Shown here piece by piece: positions 24,001 to 39,000 of a stretch of DNA of 64,000 nt; the stretch's first letter is position 1, and the number at the start of each line of letters is the position of its first letter. The position numbers were made by a program, and so were the translations under genes. Below the pieces are notes generated by a model. It did no database searches. It was not told where the DNA came from and saw nothing but the letters and a program-made list of their open reading frames with translations. The stretch comes from Lates calcarifer (lineage: Eukaryota > Chordata > Actinopteri > Centropomidae), in contig NC_066855.1 in NCBI RefSeq assembly GCF_001640805.2, positions 14,540,236 through 14,604,235 on the forward strand, given 5' to 3'.

Positions 24001-27000
24001 AACTACTGCCTACACTACTGCTATTAATGCTAATGATACTACAACTACCAACTACTACTGACAGAAATGCTAATTATATAATTTAATATAATATATATTA
24101 TTAAATAGACATGGAAACAACAGATGTTACTTTATATCCCTCAACTCACCTGCAGTCCAACCTTGATCTTCTTGGTTAATGCCCCCTCAGGAAAGGAGGC
24201 CTGAACCAATGGGACACTGCGGCTGCACAGAGTCCCGCCCTCTGGTCCCATCTGATTGGTCTCTTGTCTGATCCGAGACACTACAGCAAAGTACTGTGGG
24301 AAGTCCTTGGTGATGATTCGGCAGATCCTCTTCCTTTCCAGCTCCTCAGGACTGTCCAGTTCTTCAGCGGAAGAAAATACATTATAAAGTTTTCTTCAAC
24401 ATCTCAAATGTTACTCAACACCAGTGGGGTGCGGTGACTTTTACAAAGCTGAAGAACCAACTACACCCCCTCAAACCTGACCTAGAATTTAAAAGTGAAC
24501 TGATTTAAGCCGCATATTGTGTTTTAAGTTTTCTCAACACCATTATCTTTAGCTTTCACCCACCGTCAGCGGCTCACGTAACAGAATTTTAAGCTTGGTG
24601 AGTAGAGGATTTCTTGCCAAAATGCACTTTGGGAGGTATGTTTAACTTCTCCCTTTTAAACTTTTATGTACACAAGCTTATACCTTTGACTTTTTACAAA
24701 AGGACCAGATATTTTGTAATGCAGGTGTTAATTTTTTGGACTGATGATTGAACCGGGAGAGTTTCATCCCAGTCCAAACCATAGAAGTGCTCCAACTGTT
24801 AACAATATTACATCTTTTATGGGAGAAATGAATGGGACTTTTACTTCTGGAAACACAGGTGCCCATATAGGTGCAGCTATATTATGAATAATAAATCACA
24901 CCAATCAAATGTTTTCTGAACCCAGAGTTACAGATCAGGTTGTAGTCCTACCACCACATTACTTTTAGCAATGATGTATTACAGGTATCTTTATAATCTT
25001 TAATTAATTCATTGTCTTACACTAGCATAACATTAAAAACATGCAAACATGCTCTATGAATTGGTATTATTAATTGTGAAATACTGGGCCTAAAAACAAT
25101 AAAAAAGGAGAATGAACACTAAACTCTAATGGTTTGCTATGGTAACTATAACATCAGACACTGTGCAATTATTTGCTCATATTAATATATACATCTAAAT
25201 GTAGCAGAATTTTACAAGAGTGAAATATCTGTTAAGACACTGTTGGTGGTGCATCAGTTATTGGTACAATGAGAATGAAGGGCTGAAGACAATACAGTAT
25301 GTACCTGTTTTCTCTACAAATCAAAACTTACGCCATTAGAATAATTTGAAAGATTATAAATCACAAAAAATCCTACACATAGGAACTTTTAACAACACTG
25401 TAAGTCCCAGGATGACAAGCCTTTCAATATCTGCCACTATAAGACAAGATTTTGACCGAATAATTGGGCAGAGAAAAACAGTCTTTACCTTCATCCATCC
25501 CATTCAGGAGCTGATTGAGGTCATCAGTCTTACAGTCGTACAGATGCTCCTTCCAGTTTTCTCCATTCTCACTGCGCAGCAGGATCAGCTCTCTCTCCTG
25601 GCCCCGCATTGAGCCAAAATGAGGGATCTCCACTATCACAGGCCTGGTGAGGTACACGTTATGGAGATATGGTTAGTAACATGTAAACCAAAACAAAATA
25701 GTTCTACTTAACCTTGTGTGTTAAGAATCTGACCTGAGCAGGTAAGAGAACAGTTTAGTTCTTCCTCAAAGCAATGGTTGTGGGAATTTTGTGAAAATGA
25801 ATAGTCCAACAAGAGGTTGACTAATGCAAATTTAAATCTGAGATAATGAAATAAAAGTGGCATTAATTCTGTTCTTAAATTCTACAAATAAAGACAAATG
25901 TTTATCAAGAACATTGACGGATGCAGGGTGTGAATGAACTGTGGTTCTGCAGGTGACAGTGTTGCTTCATAATGAAAGCTGTGGCAGTGCTGCAGTTTGA
26001 TGGGAGTGCATGTCATGGCCTGGCATGACGTGACAAGACGAATGAAATGGACTGAGTGAGAGGAGAAAGCTGCACAGCTCTTACTTAAACAAGGCATGAT
26101 AGCAACACAAGAGAGAAGGATGAACATACTCTAGCCTGAGGACTGTTTGTTGTTGGGGTCGCTCAGAGTAGAATAGAACAGAATAAAATGCAGACTGTGG
26201 AGGTATCAGAGGAACTATATTCGTTGATCATCACTTTGGGAAATGCTCTAAAAAAAAGACACTTAAAAAAAGAGACTTGCGTGATGAGTGATGGGTTCCT
26301 ATATGAACACAAAGTGTACTATTTTCTGTACCTCACCTGTAAATGTTTGTATAAACAGTAATCTCTCACTCTCACTGAGAACTTTATCAGGAACACCACA
26401 CACTGAACAAATAAGGCCACACATCCCACATCCCAAAGGTGTTCTCTTGGATACAGATCAGGGGCATGTTCAGCCCTGACAAAACATATATTTAAATGGA
26501 AACAGTAGCACATTGAGCATGACAAAACTTTTTCAATACAGCTTGTTCGCATGCTGCTGCTGATTGCATAACACCTCTGAGACACCACCAATAGAAGAAA
26601 AACATACCCCAAAGCCTCTGCTAGATGACATCAGTTTTTACTTTCATAAATTAAATTTGAGCAATGAAGGAATGACCAGGAACTGCTAAAGACCAAGTGA
26701 TCTGCCTACATGAAGCAGACAATGAGACACAATCCCACATCTCTTGCCAACTCTTAACATTTTGTGGCTGAAATTCCACTTTTACAATTCCATGTGTTTT
26801 AGATTTTTGTTAAAGGATGCCTTTCCTCTGATTACAATGCAAGAAATCCTGGATAGAACTGAATAATTTCTACATTCACAAAGTCTACCTTCACTGGCAA
26901 CCATTAAAAACCCAAACAATAATGGCAGTAGCGCTTGACAACACGACACAAATCAAACCAAATTTAATCAAAATTCCATGAAGTTAACAAAACATAATTA

Positions 27001-30000
27001 GTCCACTATTTTGGCGACAGTTTCAGTTTTTAAATTGTATGTGACATTGTATAAACACCTGTCCAACCTGCCATGAAACCCTGAGGTCTACCCTGTGTAA
27101 GTGAATGTAACATACCATACACCAATGGCTCTGGAAATTAATTACACAAAAAATACTGTGGGATGACATAAAACTGATCTTAAAGGTGAACAGCAGTCAT
27201 GGGAAGCAGGATGATGCTTGGCTTGAGGAGGAAAAGGCTCATGCCCAACAAGCGCAGTCCAGTCCACACAGCCAATCAAAACCTTTACTTTCAGTGACAT
27301 CAGAAGCCCACTGAAAGCCTCTGAAATAAAACATACAATGGTCTCTAAATGAAAGTGGCTGGAAAGTAACTGTAATGGATTTAAAGCTATACTTTGTAGT
27401 TTTAGGAAGAATTTTACAATCTCAAATATAAAATCTATATTCTATGTCTCTCCCTGAGGCTAAAATAAATCCACTTTGCTGTGGTGGACCCATCCTCCAG
27501 CTAATTTTAGATACAAATAAGCATATTCCCAGACTTATTGTTAGTTGTCCTCCCTTCAAAATGATCAGAAAGCATGTGAGAATCATCAATATGTCATTGA
27601 TTTCTTCCCAAAACTACATGCCAATCATATAATATTAATGCTATATCCTAACAAAACTCAAAGTCAACAGAGATGGGTAAAATAATCACATCCATCAGCA
27701 TGAATCAGCCTCAGTCATGTCGTTTCCTTGGAGGAGGTGGGAGGTACAAGAGGGAGAGGAGCAGGAGGGGAGGTGGGGGAATGCTATGTTTGGTTCCTAC
27801 CCAACAAATCTAGTTCCTCTGGGTCCCAGCTGTAGCACTGGACTAACCAGGCTCTCGCCTTCATTAAGGGCTGGCAGCTTTCTGGGAAGATGTAGTTTAC
27901 TGTGTCCGCAAAAATAATGAAACACACATATACACAAAACACACACTCACAAAGTCAGTAAAAGCACACACCACCGACTTCCTGTTTTAAATCAGTAATA
28001 TGATGATTCCTACGACTTCTTTCCAGGACTCTTTAGTGACATCAGTAACGGCAACTTTCACGTATACAGAGGTAGAGGTAGGTGTTATCACACCATGGCA
28101 ACTGAGAATTCCTGATTCTGATTGACTGGCAGGAGTGGATTTATTTTTAGTAACAGCACAAAATAGCCACTTTCATTACATGTGGCTTTTTAATAGCAAG
28201 CAACCACGGTATAGGCAATATATTGTTGTCTACTTTGGTTCTCAGCCCCCATGTTATTAATTACGATAATTTCTTGCCAGTTTCCTGGCAGGAGTGGGTG
28301 GTGATGGTCTCTTGCCAAGAGCTTCAACAACCGTGTTTAAAGTACAAGAGATACCAGGGCAGTCCGGACGTGAGTCGCTATCGGAAAGTGACAAGATGGA
28401 CTAGCAGGTTAACATGATAACTTCAGTTGAATAAAAGATGCGAATAGAACCAGAGGCAAAACAATGGCATTGTTTTCCACTGCTGGAGACAGGTCTTGAG
28501 TGAAGGAATGATGTTTGAAGCTTAACTTGCAAAGTTTCTTCTAGACTGGTAAGTGAACAGGTGCTAATGCTAATGTTGGCTATGTAGCAATAGCAAAACT
28601 TACAAATAGCTCCTTTTATGTAAATGTAAAGACTCTAATGTAACAAGTATTTTCAGAGCAAGTTTGGAAATATCTTCATCAAACATGTTTGAATGTGTTT
28701 TGCTGTATTTCAATTATAATATATACAGCTAATCAAAGACTTTCGATTCACTTCAGTTTCTTTTGTTCTTAACACTTTCCAACATGAAGTAGAATGTATA
28801 ACAAATCATGATCACATATTTACTTTCTTTTTTTTACATTTCTACACAGTTTACATCAAATAGTTATGTTGCCTTTACTTTGTCAAAGGGAAACACAGCT
28901 GGACAACTTGCTTGAGGGTGAGCACACTGTAACAATTACACTTAAACTGCAAATTAAACTGCAGGTATTCCACCTCAACATGCACATACACACATTCACA
29001 CTTTCAAATATAAACGCAGATGGTTGGAAATGACGATGGCAAGAAGCAGAAGGAGGGAGATGTCAAGTCACTGAACTCAAGTGCAAAAGAATAAGCAATT
29101 AAGCAAACAGCAACAACAACATTGGTGAGCTTAAAAAAATGCTGTAAAAAGTCTTACCCGAGGAACTGAGCTCCTGCCGGACCGACCTCAACCAGTCGGC
29201 TTGCTAGGCCTTCTCCTTCCACCATCGGAGGAGGCGATGCTAGTTTGTGCCTCTTGACCAGTCGACAGGTGATCCTGGTGGGTGCTGTGCATTTTCGTGG
29301 TGGGATGATGATGCGCATGCCATTGTGACGACTTCCTCTCATGGAGCCGCCCCTGGCGTCAACCATGAAGCTGACGAGGAACCTGAGCAAAAAAGGAAGA
29401 AAAAGGAGGAGAGGAGGAAGAGACAAGGAGTGATAGGAGATGGAGAGAGAGAAACAGAGAGTGCAAAGGCACAGTGAAAGAAAGAAGCATGTGGGGAGAA
29501 AATGAGATATCCAGAGAGGGAGAGAGAGAAGGACATAGAGAAGGATTGGGATAAGAAATAAAATATATAGTTATTAGTTTAAAAGCTGTATTGATGAAGA
29601 GAGAGGAGCTTTAGTTGAGGTGATCGCTTCCCATGCTGTGATCCTCAAAACACACACAGTGTGAGCACAAGAGAAGAGAGATAAAGAAAGAAGGAAGAAG
29701 AGATACAGTATGTGAAGGAGTTTTCTGTGTTGGCTATGACTGCGGTGGCATGAGTTGGAAAAAATACACAACAACAACTTTGTCAAGCAGATGTCACAAT
29801 TTTTCTACATCCACTTCGAAGGAAATGGATATTCTTAAATAAATGTTATTCCATAATTCAGTAAACCTATAAAAAATAGATTAAATGCTTTATTATTTTG
29901 TGTGGATGACATATGAATTACACAGCCAAGATGCCAACACAGGAGCCTCCAGTATTTCCTGTATTTTACCCATATTAGAAGGTAACGTAAATCTGTTTGT

Positions 30001-33000
30001 AACTCATCTTTAATGCAAAGCAGGAAATCACATAACTCACACACACAGATTCACACCATGCAATCTGGTAACTGAGATGTGATGTTAGTTTGTATGTAGG
30101 TGCTGAGCAAAGAGTGCCTGAATTCTTCCTTTAAAAAGTCTGACTAAGTCTAGAGCAAAAATAAAGATTCACTCACAGACTATAAGACACACAAACTGAA
30201 ACTTAATGTGACCTGTTGCAATATTTTCATCCAGAACAGGTATGTTTTTAACTGGCTGCTTATTCGTGACTGTTTGAATCCATTTTAACTGATCTGTAAA
30301 AGAATAGAAATTGCTGGTGGAAAGTGTAAAAACATTCAGGTCCAAATGTCATTCTGCCAGATCTTGCAACATAAATTCATTCAGATCAGTTAGAGACTCA
30401 CGAAAGATTTCAGAATAAACACAAAAACTGTAACAACACGGGTCATGTGTGAGGAGGGCAAACACCGATGTTATGAGTGAACAGAGAGGGGAGGGTGCGA
30501 TGTCACCAAGAACAAGGAAGTGGTGGCGATAAAAAAAAAAGAGGGCAACCAATCACAGTCAATCACCTGCTGTCGTACTGCGGGAGCGGAGAGGAAAAAC
30601 TGCAGGATGGACGACAAAGCAACGCAGGAGTGACAGGTCAACAACAGAGCTTTGTCATTGAAAATACCAGAGAAGATGATTACCTAGGAGTCCTTTAAAA
30701 GAGTAGTTTAACATTTTGGGAAAGACCCTTTGGCAGAGAGTTAAGAGAAAAGGAAATTGATGCCACTCTCATTTCTGTACACTAAATGTAAGGCTAAAAC
30801 CAGCAGCTGATTAGCTTAGCTTAGCATCAAGGCTGCTGAACTTAATTAGTGAGCTGGCAGTTTCCCCTTGTTTCCCCTTGTCTTTGTGCTAAGCTAAGCT
30901 AACTGGCTCCTGGCTGTAGCTTCATTTCCTTATTTACCAGGCAGACATGAATGTGGTATCAATCTTCTCGTCAAAATCTCTGCCTTTTGCTTTAAGTTGA
31001 AGCTTCTTCATTTCCACAATTAGGTGAGCTACAGATGGGTCGGCTGCTGCAAGGCTAATAATTTACCTGACCTTTAGCATCAGATAAGCACAGGTCAGAT
31101 TTTTGGATTTGGTTATACTGAGAGAGAAACTAAAGTCAGTTTTCTCTCGCTCTCTCACTAGCAGTAGTCTTGAGCGGCATCTAAGAACATACAGTGCTGT
31201 GCAAAGGTTTTAGGCACTTAAGATGTTTAGATTCTTCTCTTCAGTGACAAGAAGACTAAACAGTCCTGCAACTCACTTTTTAGTACCTAAAACTTTTGCC
31301 CAGTACTCATGTTTTTACCATTTTGTCATCATGGAAGTGTAACTTTTGCAAACAGATAAGCTTTACAATCTGAAAGGAACAGACAATCAGAGAGGGTGAA
31401 GAGAAACTGCCACAGGTAGGAGCTGTTTTCTCGAGGGGAAACAAAATGAGAAAGAGAGAATCAGCAGATCGACAGATGTAGAATAGAAAACAGGAAGGTG
31501 GAAACAAAGACAAACACTTGTCTTGTATCCATCCTACCTCCTTTTTATCTAAAAGCTGAAACATTGTTGACACAGACATAGTTTTTTTCATCCACGCATC
31601 CTTTCAGATACGCTTACCCAGAGTGTATAGGTGAAGACACGAGGTTGACATTATCCAGTGCATCTGCTGTCCAGCTGTACCTCCTCAGAGATTCACTGTC
31701 AAAGTCCTTAGCCACTGCCAAATGCTGTAGGGGAGACAACAAAGGTTGTTGTAAAGGTATAAAAAGCATGTGTGAGTGCACAAGTGTTTTTTGAGGGAAT
31801 CCTGTGTGTGCACAAGAAGATGGTGACAGAATGATACTCCAACATGTGAAGAAACACCAAAAAGATTTTTTCAAGAAGTCATGCACTTAAATTAAATGTC
31901 AAAATGTTACATCCCACAAATCCATCTTCTAAATTTTCCAGATGGCAGAAATTAAAATCCATGATGAGCACACAAATAATGACACATAATTCTTGTAGAA
32001 GTTAAAGTTTTTAGCTTTAAAGGTTTTGTGGCCTTGTCTTTTTAGCAAACAGGTCGCTGTGTTTCCCATTAAGGACTAACAATGATCTATGATATATAAT
32101 TAGAGAGCATCCCAGTTACTGTATGGCTCATTTCAAATTACACCTCTAGTGGGGATGGAGGGCTTCACCACTAGTACAATTCGGCAGGATTTATGGCTGA
32201 GTCATAAAATTATTTCTGCACTTAGGAGACTGCAGCAGCCATCAAAAGTTTGAAAAAAAAAAAACCATCATAAAAATGACACTAAGACATGGACTATTAA
32301 AAACATGTTAATGAAATTCAGGATGTCAGCAAAGAAAGCAAAACATAAACAGGATAATCATCTTTCAAAAGAAAAATCACTGCTTTGAAGATGTAATGAA
32401 AGACAGGAACCAACATCAGATGCCACAAAAGAAGGAAAGAAAGAAAAAAAGAAGCACTGCAATGTTCACAGCAGATAGATACAATCACTGTATGATCACA
32501 TTTGTTGTTTTGACATGGTCATGCATCATCATCACATAGAGGCAATATTTCCATTCCAGACTGGGCTCTGATATGTTAACAGAGACACAGTTTGCTGACA
32601 CGAGGAGAATAATAAAATAACCACTCTACAAAAAATCTTAGGTCAAACACTTTCAAGTATTTTTTTAAACAGTCTGTTTACAAAGTAAAGTTTTACTGAG
32701 TAAAGAGTACTTGTATATTGACCAAATGTATTCCACACTAATTGCACTGTGGGATCACATAGAGTGGAACATACAGGACATTTACATGCACAATAATATT
32801 CCACTATACTACTATAATATACTAAAATATTGTTCATATTCAGAATCTGGTACAAGTCATGTAAACAACATAATCCATTTGGATATTCCAAATTTGTCCT
32901 TTGTCCCAATTTAGCATTTTCCAATTAAAACGTGTAACGTATACCAATATCATTCTGGTTTTAAGGATCAATCTTTAGACATGTATACAGCACATTTGGA

Positions 33001-36000
33001 ACATGCATCTCAACTGAGGTTTTTATGGTGGTTTGCAACACACGGCCTCTTGCTTGTTTACCATAAGGAGAAAAACATTTGTGAAAAGAACTGGATGTTT
33101 TAAAAAGTTAGAAAGGGTGTACCTGTAGGGCATATCTCATGTTTTACGTCAATTGTAGTATGTAGAAGTAATTGGAGTATGCCAGGCTTTATATAAAGGG
33201 GATTATTAGTGGAATATCATTTTCATTAGCCATGTAAACAGCTTAGTAGAGATATTTTGTGCATGCACAAATGAGATGGAAAAGGAAATATCAGCCCACT
33301 GTATTACAATGTTTGAAAAATGATGAACATATACAGTACATGCTCTGATATGAGATAAGCATGGTAACAAGTGAACATAACTGAACTGGAAAACAATATG
33401 ATAATAAATATAATGAATGATAACAAACTCTGACAGACATATTCTCACATGCACTGATGGACGGAGTGCATGATGACTTCTACCTTATTGTGTTGCTCTA
33501 CAATGAAAGACTTTTCCTTACAGAGGATCTGGAGCAGCACGAGAGGAGACAAGTTGTTTTTTTAGCAGCTGCTACATTCACATATCATATAATCATGCTA
33601 CTCTGAGGCTTTCTTTCAAATTACAGCACAGTGTGTCTCACTGTTGTTCAACTGGTTGTTATACATTTGCAAAAAAATGTCACGCATAGCAGAGCATGTC
33701 CAAACTCCTTTTAACAACAGTTCATGTTTAGAAACACAACTCAGACACATACTTAGACCAAACAAAGTTCACTGTCTCATTGCTTTTAAACTGGGAAATG
33801 CTCAATATATTTATCCCTTAGAGGCACTAATGATCAACTTTAAAGGGGGACTCCACTCTGTCTTCTATGACTCTGGAGGAGAAGTCTATCACCCTGGTGA
33901 TCATCAGGGCTCTCTGGGCTTGGGTGCATGGATCTTCACAGAAAGACATTTACCAGTTAGGAGGGTGTAATCAAAGATGCTACTAGTTGCATTGAGAACC
34001 TGAGACACTAAAATGTTTTCTGCTAGAAAAATTATTCAAATAGTTACTCTGTTAATTGACTAATTGATTAATCAACTTACTGCAGCTCTTTATTCTAGTA
34101 AATAAAAATAAATAAATAAATAAAACACAGAAATAAACTTGGGTTTTTTATTATCAACAATACTGACATTTTTCAAAAAATACCAGCCCTGTCCACACAA
34201 ACGGCTAAACTTATCTTGTGCTTCTAATTCTGGGCACATCTCTATCTGTCTGAGAGGCAAACCAGGTGATCCAGTGACCCATATTTGGTGCTAATACAGT
34301 TTAAGTAACTGAGGTGCATCTCAGTCACTATCTATGCAAGCAACTCCAGCTGCTACATTTTAAATCTTAAACTGATAATGTATATCCAAAGATACTTATA
34401 AACTGAGAATATACATATATATCCTGTCATTTATAGTAAAAAATAATGTATTTGTAATGTCACTTGTGTTAAGTCCACTGATGGGGGATTTGGTGGTAAA
34501 AGAGTCACGTTGTCTTTTGGATCGTTTCACCTGAATTACTCTGTTACCTTAAGTGCCATTTTGCTGCATCCTTTAAGTAAGTGGGCCATCACAGTAATCC
34601 TTCTTAGATAGCAGTGCTAACCACTAATCTCATTTCCTCTTTCAGTAAAATGTAACGGGATTGGTCGTCTTTATGTCAGCACCAACTCAGGTGTAAGAGG
34701 ATTGGTGAACAGCCTGGCACAGCACCAAGACAGCTCGGCACATTTTGGAGACAGAACTGTGTCTCTTGTGAAGTTAATGACCTGCAGATTACTGACTGAG
34801 ACAGAGAGAGAAATACAGACACAGAGAGACAAAAAGAAACAAAGCGCAGGCACCTTTAAATAGCTATACGTCCAGTCAGTGTACATACCATCTCCTTATT
34901 GGGTGCGAGCATCTCCTCTATCATCATGCTGTCCCGAGTGAACGAGCTCCGGTTCAGCGTGTTGGACCTATCAGAACTGAAGGAACGCAGGCTTGGTGTG
35001 GTTGCCGTAGCAGTCACGGATTACCAAGACAACAGTCACAATGATGGAGAGGGAGGTGAGGGAGGAGGGGAGGTGAGGAGGGTGGGAGGGGTGAGGGCGT
35101 AAGGGGGTAGGTGGGGTGGGTGGGTAGAAGGTATGAAAGTGAACAGAAAAAACAAACAAAAACACATTAAATGCATGCAGCTTCCAGGAACCTGACCGTT
35201 ATGCTACCAGTGACAACAACAACAACAAGGCAAGAGAGAACCTTTCTGAGGAGGGAATTCAAAACAAAATCCAACAATAGAAAGAAATAACTGGTGTAGA
35301 GCCTACTAATTTGTCTGAGACAACAAAAAACATCTTAAGGAACTGCAAAAATCTAGCCAGTTGTACATCAGTGCTGGCTGATTTTCCAAATAATACTTTT
35401 TGTGGTGATGAATGTAGTGCAAAAAAACCCCACTACTTAGTACATTGTCTATGCTTATTCTGACAATTATAGCTCCTTCAGCTTCTTCAACTGGGCTACT
35501 CACACCAAGCCAGCACACAGTCTGAATGCCCTAAAAGCCTGAGTGAAGCAGGGTAGCTTATGAACGTTAAGCAGATTACTGTATGATGGACAATGGACAC
35601 AGCACTAGGACAGGAAGTTCGCATTGGCACTCATGATGAAATGATTTGCAGATATTTAACTGATTCAATTTTATCTCACACTCATGTCTTGGCCATAAAT
35701 CCACATTAAAGTGTAGATTGTTAAAAGGCTTAAGTTTCTGTCCCAGTGCATTCTTCAGTGACTGTACTCTGTGATGTTGTTTGCGATGGCATGTTGGGAA
35801 AAACTTTTATGAGGCAAATAAAGAACATTCCTCAGCAGTGACATGTGATGAATGTTTGCCTGCAACATCATCCACAATTACTGCAGAGCTATTTGCTCTG
35901 CACAAGTAAAACGACATGAACCAATTAGTCTATACTCAGAGGAAGTGCTGTGCAGCACAACATGGGAAAAGCACTCTAATTCTGACATGACAAAGCTATG

Positions 36001-39000
36001 GAAGCTGAGAGCGGCTGTGGTTGCAACAAAATTGTTTTCATCCTATTATCAGGATAATAACTGGACCTCAAGATGACCAGTCCCAGGGAGAGCAGTCCTT
36101 TCTCAGAATGTTAATTTACCATTAGTCCTGCTACTTTTCTGAGGATAAAATGTGGTCTCAGGGTTGAAACATAATATTTCTTCAGTTTGTTTGAAGGTAA
36201 AGCTAAATACATAAGAAATACATGTTTTATTGGACAGTTTAATTACAGAGCTGCTTCTGTGGACTTTGGGATTCTGATATGTGGAGATATACCACCAGAC
36301 TCCAATAAAAATTGTATGTGTGTACACAGAAATAAACAGAGGCAGCGCAGATATATATTTTACAGATTGCACAACAGGTCTATCTGTTGCTACCCTCACT
36401 GTCAATTCAATTTCTTCCTCTAAAAAGTCTGTTTAGTTTAGTTTTTGCATATGTTGACATATTTGTGGCATATCTGGATTTGAAACCTGTTTTCCCTTGT
36501 GCTTGTGCTTTCTTTCTTCGTGCTGAGGGGCCATCTAAGATTAGATTAGAATACTTTGAAAAGGATAGTGGTCAAACAGTCGTTAAGTTCAACTGGGATA
36601 AACATGAGCAACAAGCAGTGAATGACTTAGTAACAAGTATTTGCACTTTTCCACTTCCTTTACAGTCAAACTGTTCCTGATTCTTTGTGTATATTTTTGT
36701 AACTATATGTATGATGTTACTTTTTGTTTTCTTGTATTATAAATAAAGTTTTTAAAAGTATTTCCACTATTAAAACTGTACTTTTTGAACACGTGAAACC
36801 ACGTGTTCTTGTATTAAAAGTATATATCCTTCTCCAGAGTAACAGTGCTCGACACAAAGCACAGAGAGATTAGATTATTTTGCACTGTCCATTCTTTGTC
36901 ATAAACTATATATGACACTAAACTGATGAAGGCAATAGCATCCCTATTGCCTCCAGATATATCAGTTCAGGTCCCTGGAAGCTCGATGACCCCACACAGA
37001 AAACCAAAATGATGCAAAAGGCAAAGCTCCACCTTTGTGGCAAACCCCACAAAGACCCAGGCATAAATGATACAGTCAAACACAAAGCAAACACAACAGG
37101 CTGTTGAATCCAGCTGAGCTTTTTTAAACTGAAAGAAAGAAACTGGACAAAGATCCCACAAGTGAACCACAGTACACAACACAGTGTCTGATGTCAACAT
37201 ACAACAGTGTTAAACACAACATAAAAAATGCTCAAAATCATCAAGTTAGTAGTCAAACATACTCAGTAAATATGTGTTACATTGGACCACAAAGTCATGA
37301 TATTGATAGCGACTGGGGTCTGGGGGTGTGGGAGGTGTAGGGGGGAGGGAAAGGTGTGAGATGGGAGAGGTGGGGAGGTGGTGGTGGGGGAAGTGGTGCA
37401 GGGAGGCCTCTTCATGCCTTCAGCCTTACCTGACTTTGGGACTAACATTAAGAACGGACATGAGGAGAGAATAAAAGATCATGAACAAACAGAGGAGCGG
37501 ACAGAGAGATGCAGAGAGGAGAAAAGATGCAGGCTGGTAGAGTGATAGCAGATGCTGCTGACTGACCGACTGACTGACTGTCATCCTGCCTGGCATCCTC
37601 ACTGTATACTGTCAGCAAATATGGAGCAACATTAGCATTCGCTTGGAGTCATGTCTCTGTCTGCCTGACAAATTAAGACCAGTATTCATCCTCCTTAGCT
37701 CTGCTTTGGTCTCTACCAACTCCTGCTGCTTAGATATTTGCCTCTAGCTGCTACGCTCCTCTATGTGCACCCGCGAGACGCTTACATAGTAATTTGATCC
37801 ATAAAATAATCTGAATTTGCTACACATCTCTTTCTGGCTTCTTTACAGCTGAGACTCATGGGTATTGTAGTCTTCAGAGTCATTTTCCATATCAAACTGA
37901 CAGAGAAACACACAATATCTCAAGAATAAAGTTGAAATAGTTCCATTGATGGCCATAACACAAGCCTAGAGTATAATCAAATTACCCAGGAGCCTCATGT
38001 GTTTCTAAGTTGAAGATATCATTAAAGGAAAACTTTAAAATGAGTCTTTACTGTGGTAAAAGTGCTTCCACAGGCTGCAGCTCCTCCCTCCTCACAACTC
38101 TATTGGTTATGCATGTGAAAAACCAAAGAACAAACATGACGTAACTGCTGTTTTGTTTAAATTCATCAATTGATCAGCAAAAATAATTAGAATGGATATA
38201 ATAACCTATAAAAGGATGTTCAGTTTTTGATATTTTTGTAGATAATTTCCTTCCTAAATTGACTTAAACTGGAAATAATTTGAACCTATCCCTGCAGGAG
38301 AGCAGAAATCTGTTAAACCAGTTCTTGCCTTGGGTTACCCATAACATTCACACATCCCCTCCCATTCAAACAGTGTGTGTTGATCTAACCCACTGCTCAA
38401 GGCCATGCAATCGAACATGTTTCTAATTTCCTGTGGCTCAGTGTCCATGTGTGTCACTCCTCAGATATTCAATAACCACCTCCCTCTTCAGCGCGCTGCA
38501 CAAGTGTCAATATTTTCGTGCGAGCAAAAAGTTCAACAGCTACAGAGAGTGAACTATGACCTCCCACTGGTGAGGGGAAAATGTGTATTTGTGTGTGTGG
38601 TCAGGGGACAGAATAATGTAAGGCCTCATTGTCATGGTACTACTTCTTGGTTTTATCTGGATAATGAGACTTCAACACTTCAAACAACTTAAAACAACTT
38701 CATGTCAGAGTGCTATAAAACCTTCTGCCCTGTTTGTGTGGGAATGTGGTTTTTAGATCATGAGACACAGACTAGTTCATGTGCCTACACTATTACCCTG
38801 CCATCCTATTAACCACTGGACGACATTATCAAGGAATCATTGTGTTTCTTGGAGCTTTAAAAGTAACTCTGCCACATGTCTATGTATCTATGGAAATAAC
38901 GGTAATACCTTAATATAAATAATCACAAACAAAGGCAACAACAGTGGGAATGTAGAGGAGGAGCTAGCATGCTTGTTAACTTTCACTAGATTTTGTTAAA

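Larger units (their letters stand above)
29383..31617 (-). other. ank3: ank3 intron, 2.2 kb, with two repeat elements
   Basis: This intron contains the palindromic repeat copy at about 30697-30990 and a short inverted-repeat element at about 31190-31310. A purine-rich stretch at 29391-29560 provides the pyrimidine tract for the acceptor at 29383. Confidence 0.7.

Noticed and set aside
36390..36760. Possible small gene or retrocopy with a nearby aataaa signal
   Set aside because: The plus-strand frame shows no recognisable family, no poly(A) tail and no splice context.
38405..38692. Plus-strand 95-codon frame in the large intron
   Set aside because: No conserved motif, and the sequence around it is ordinary intron; treated as chance.
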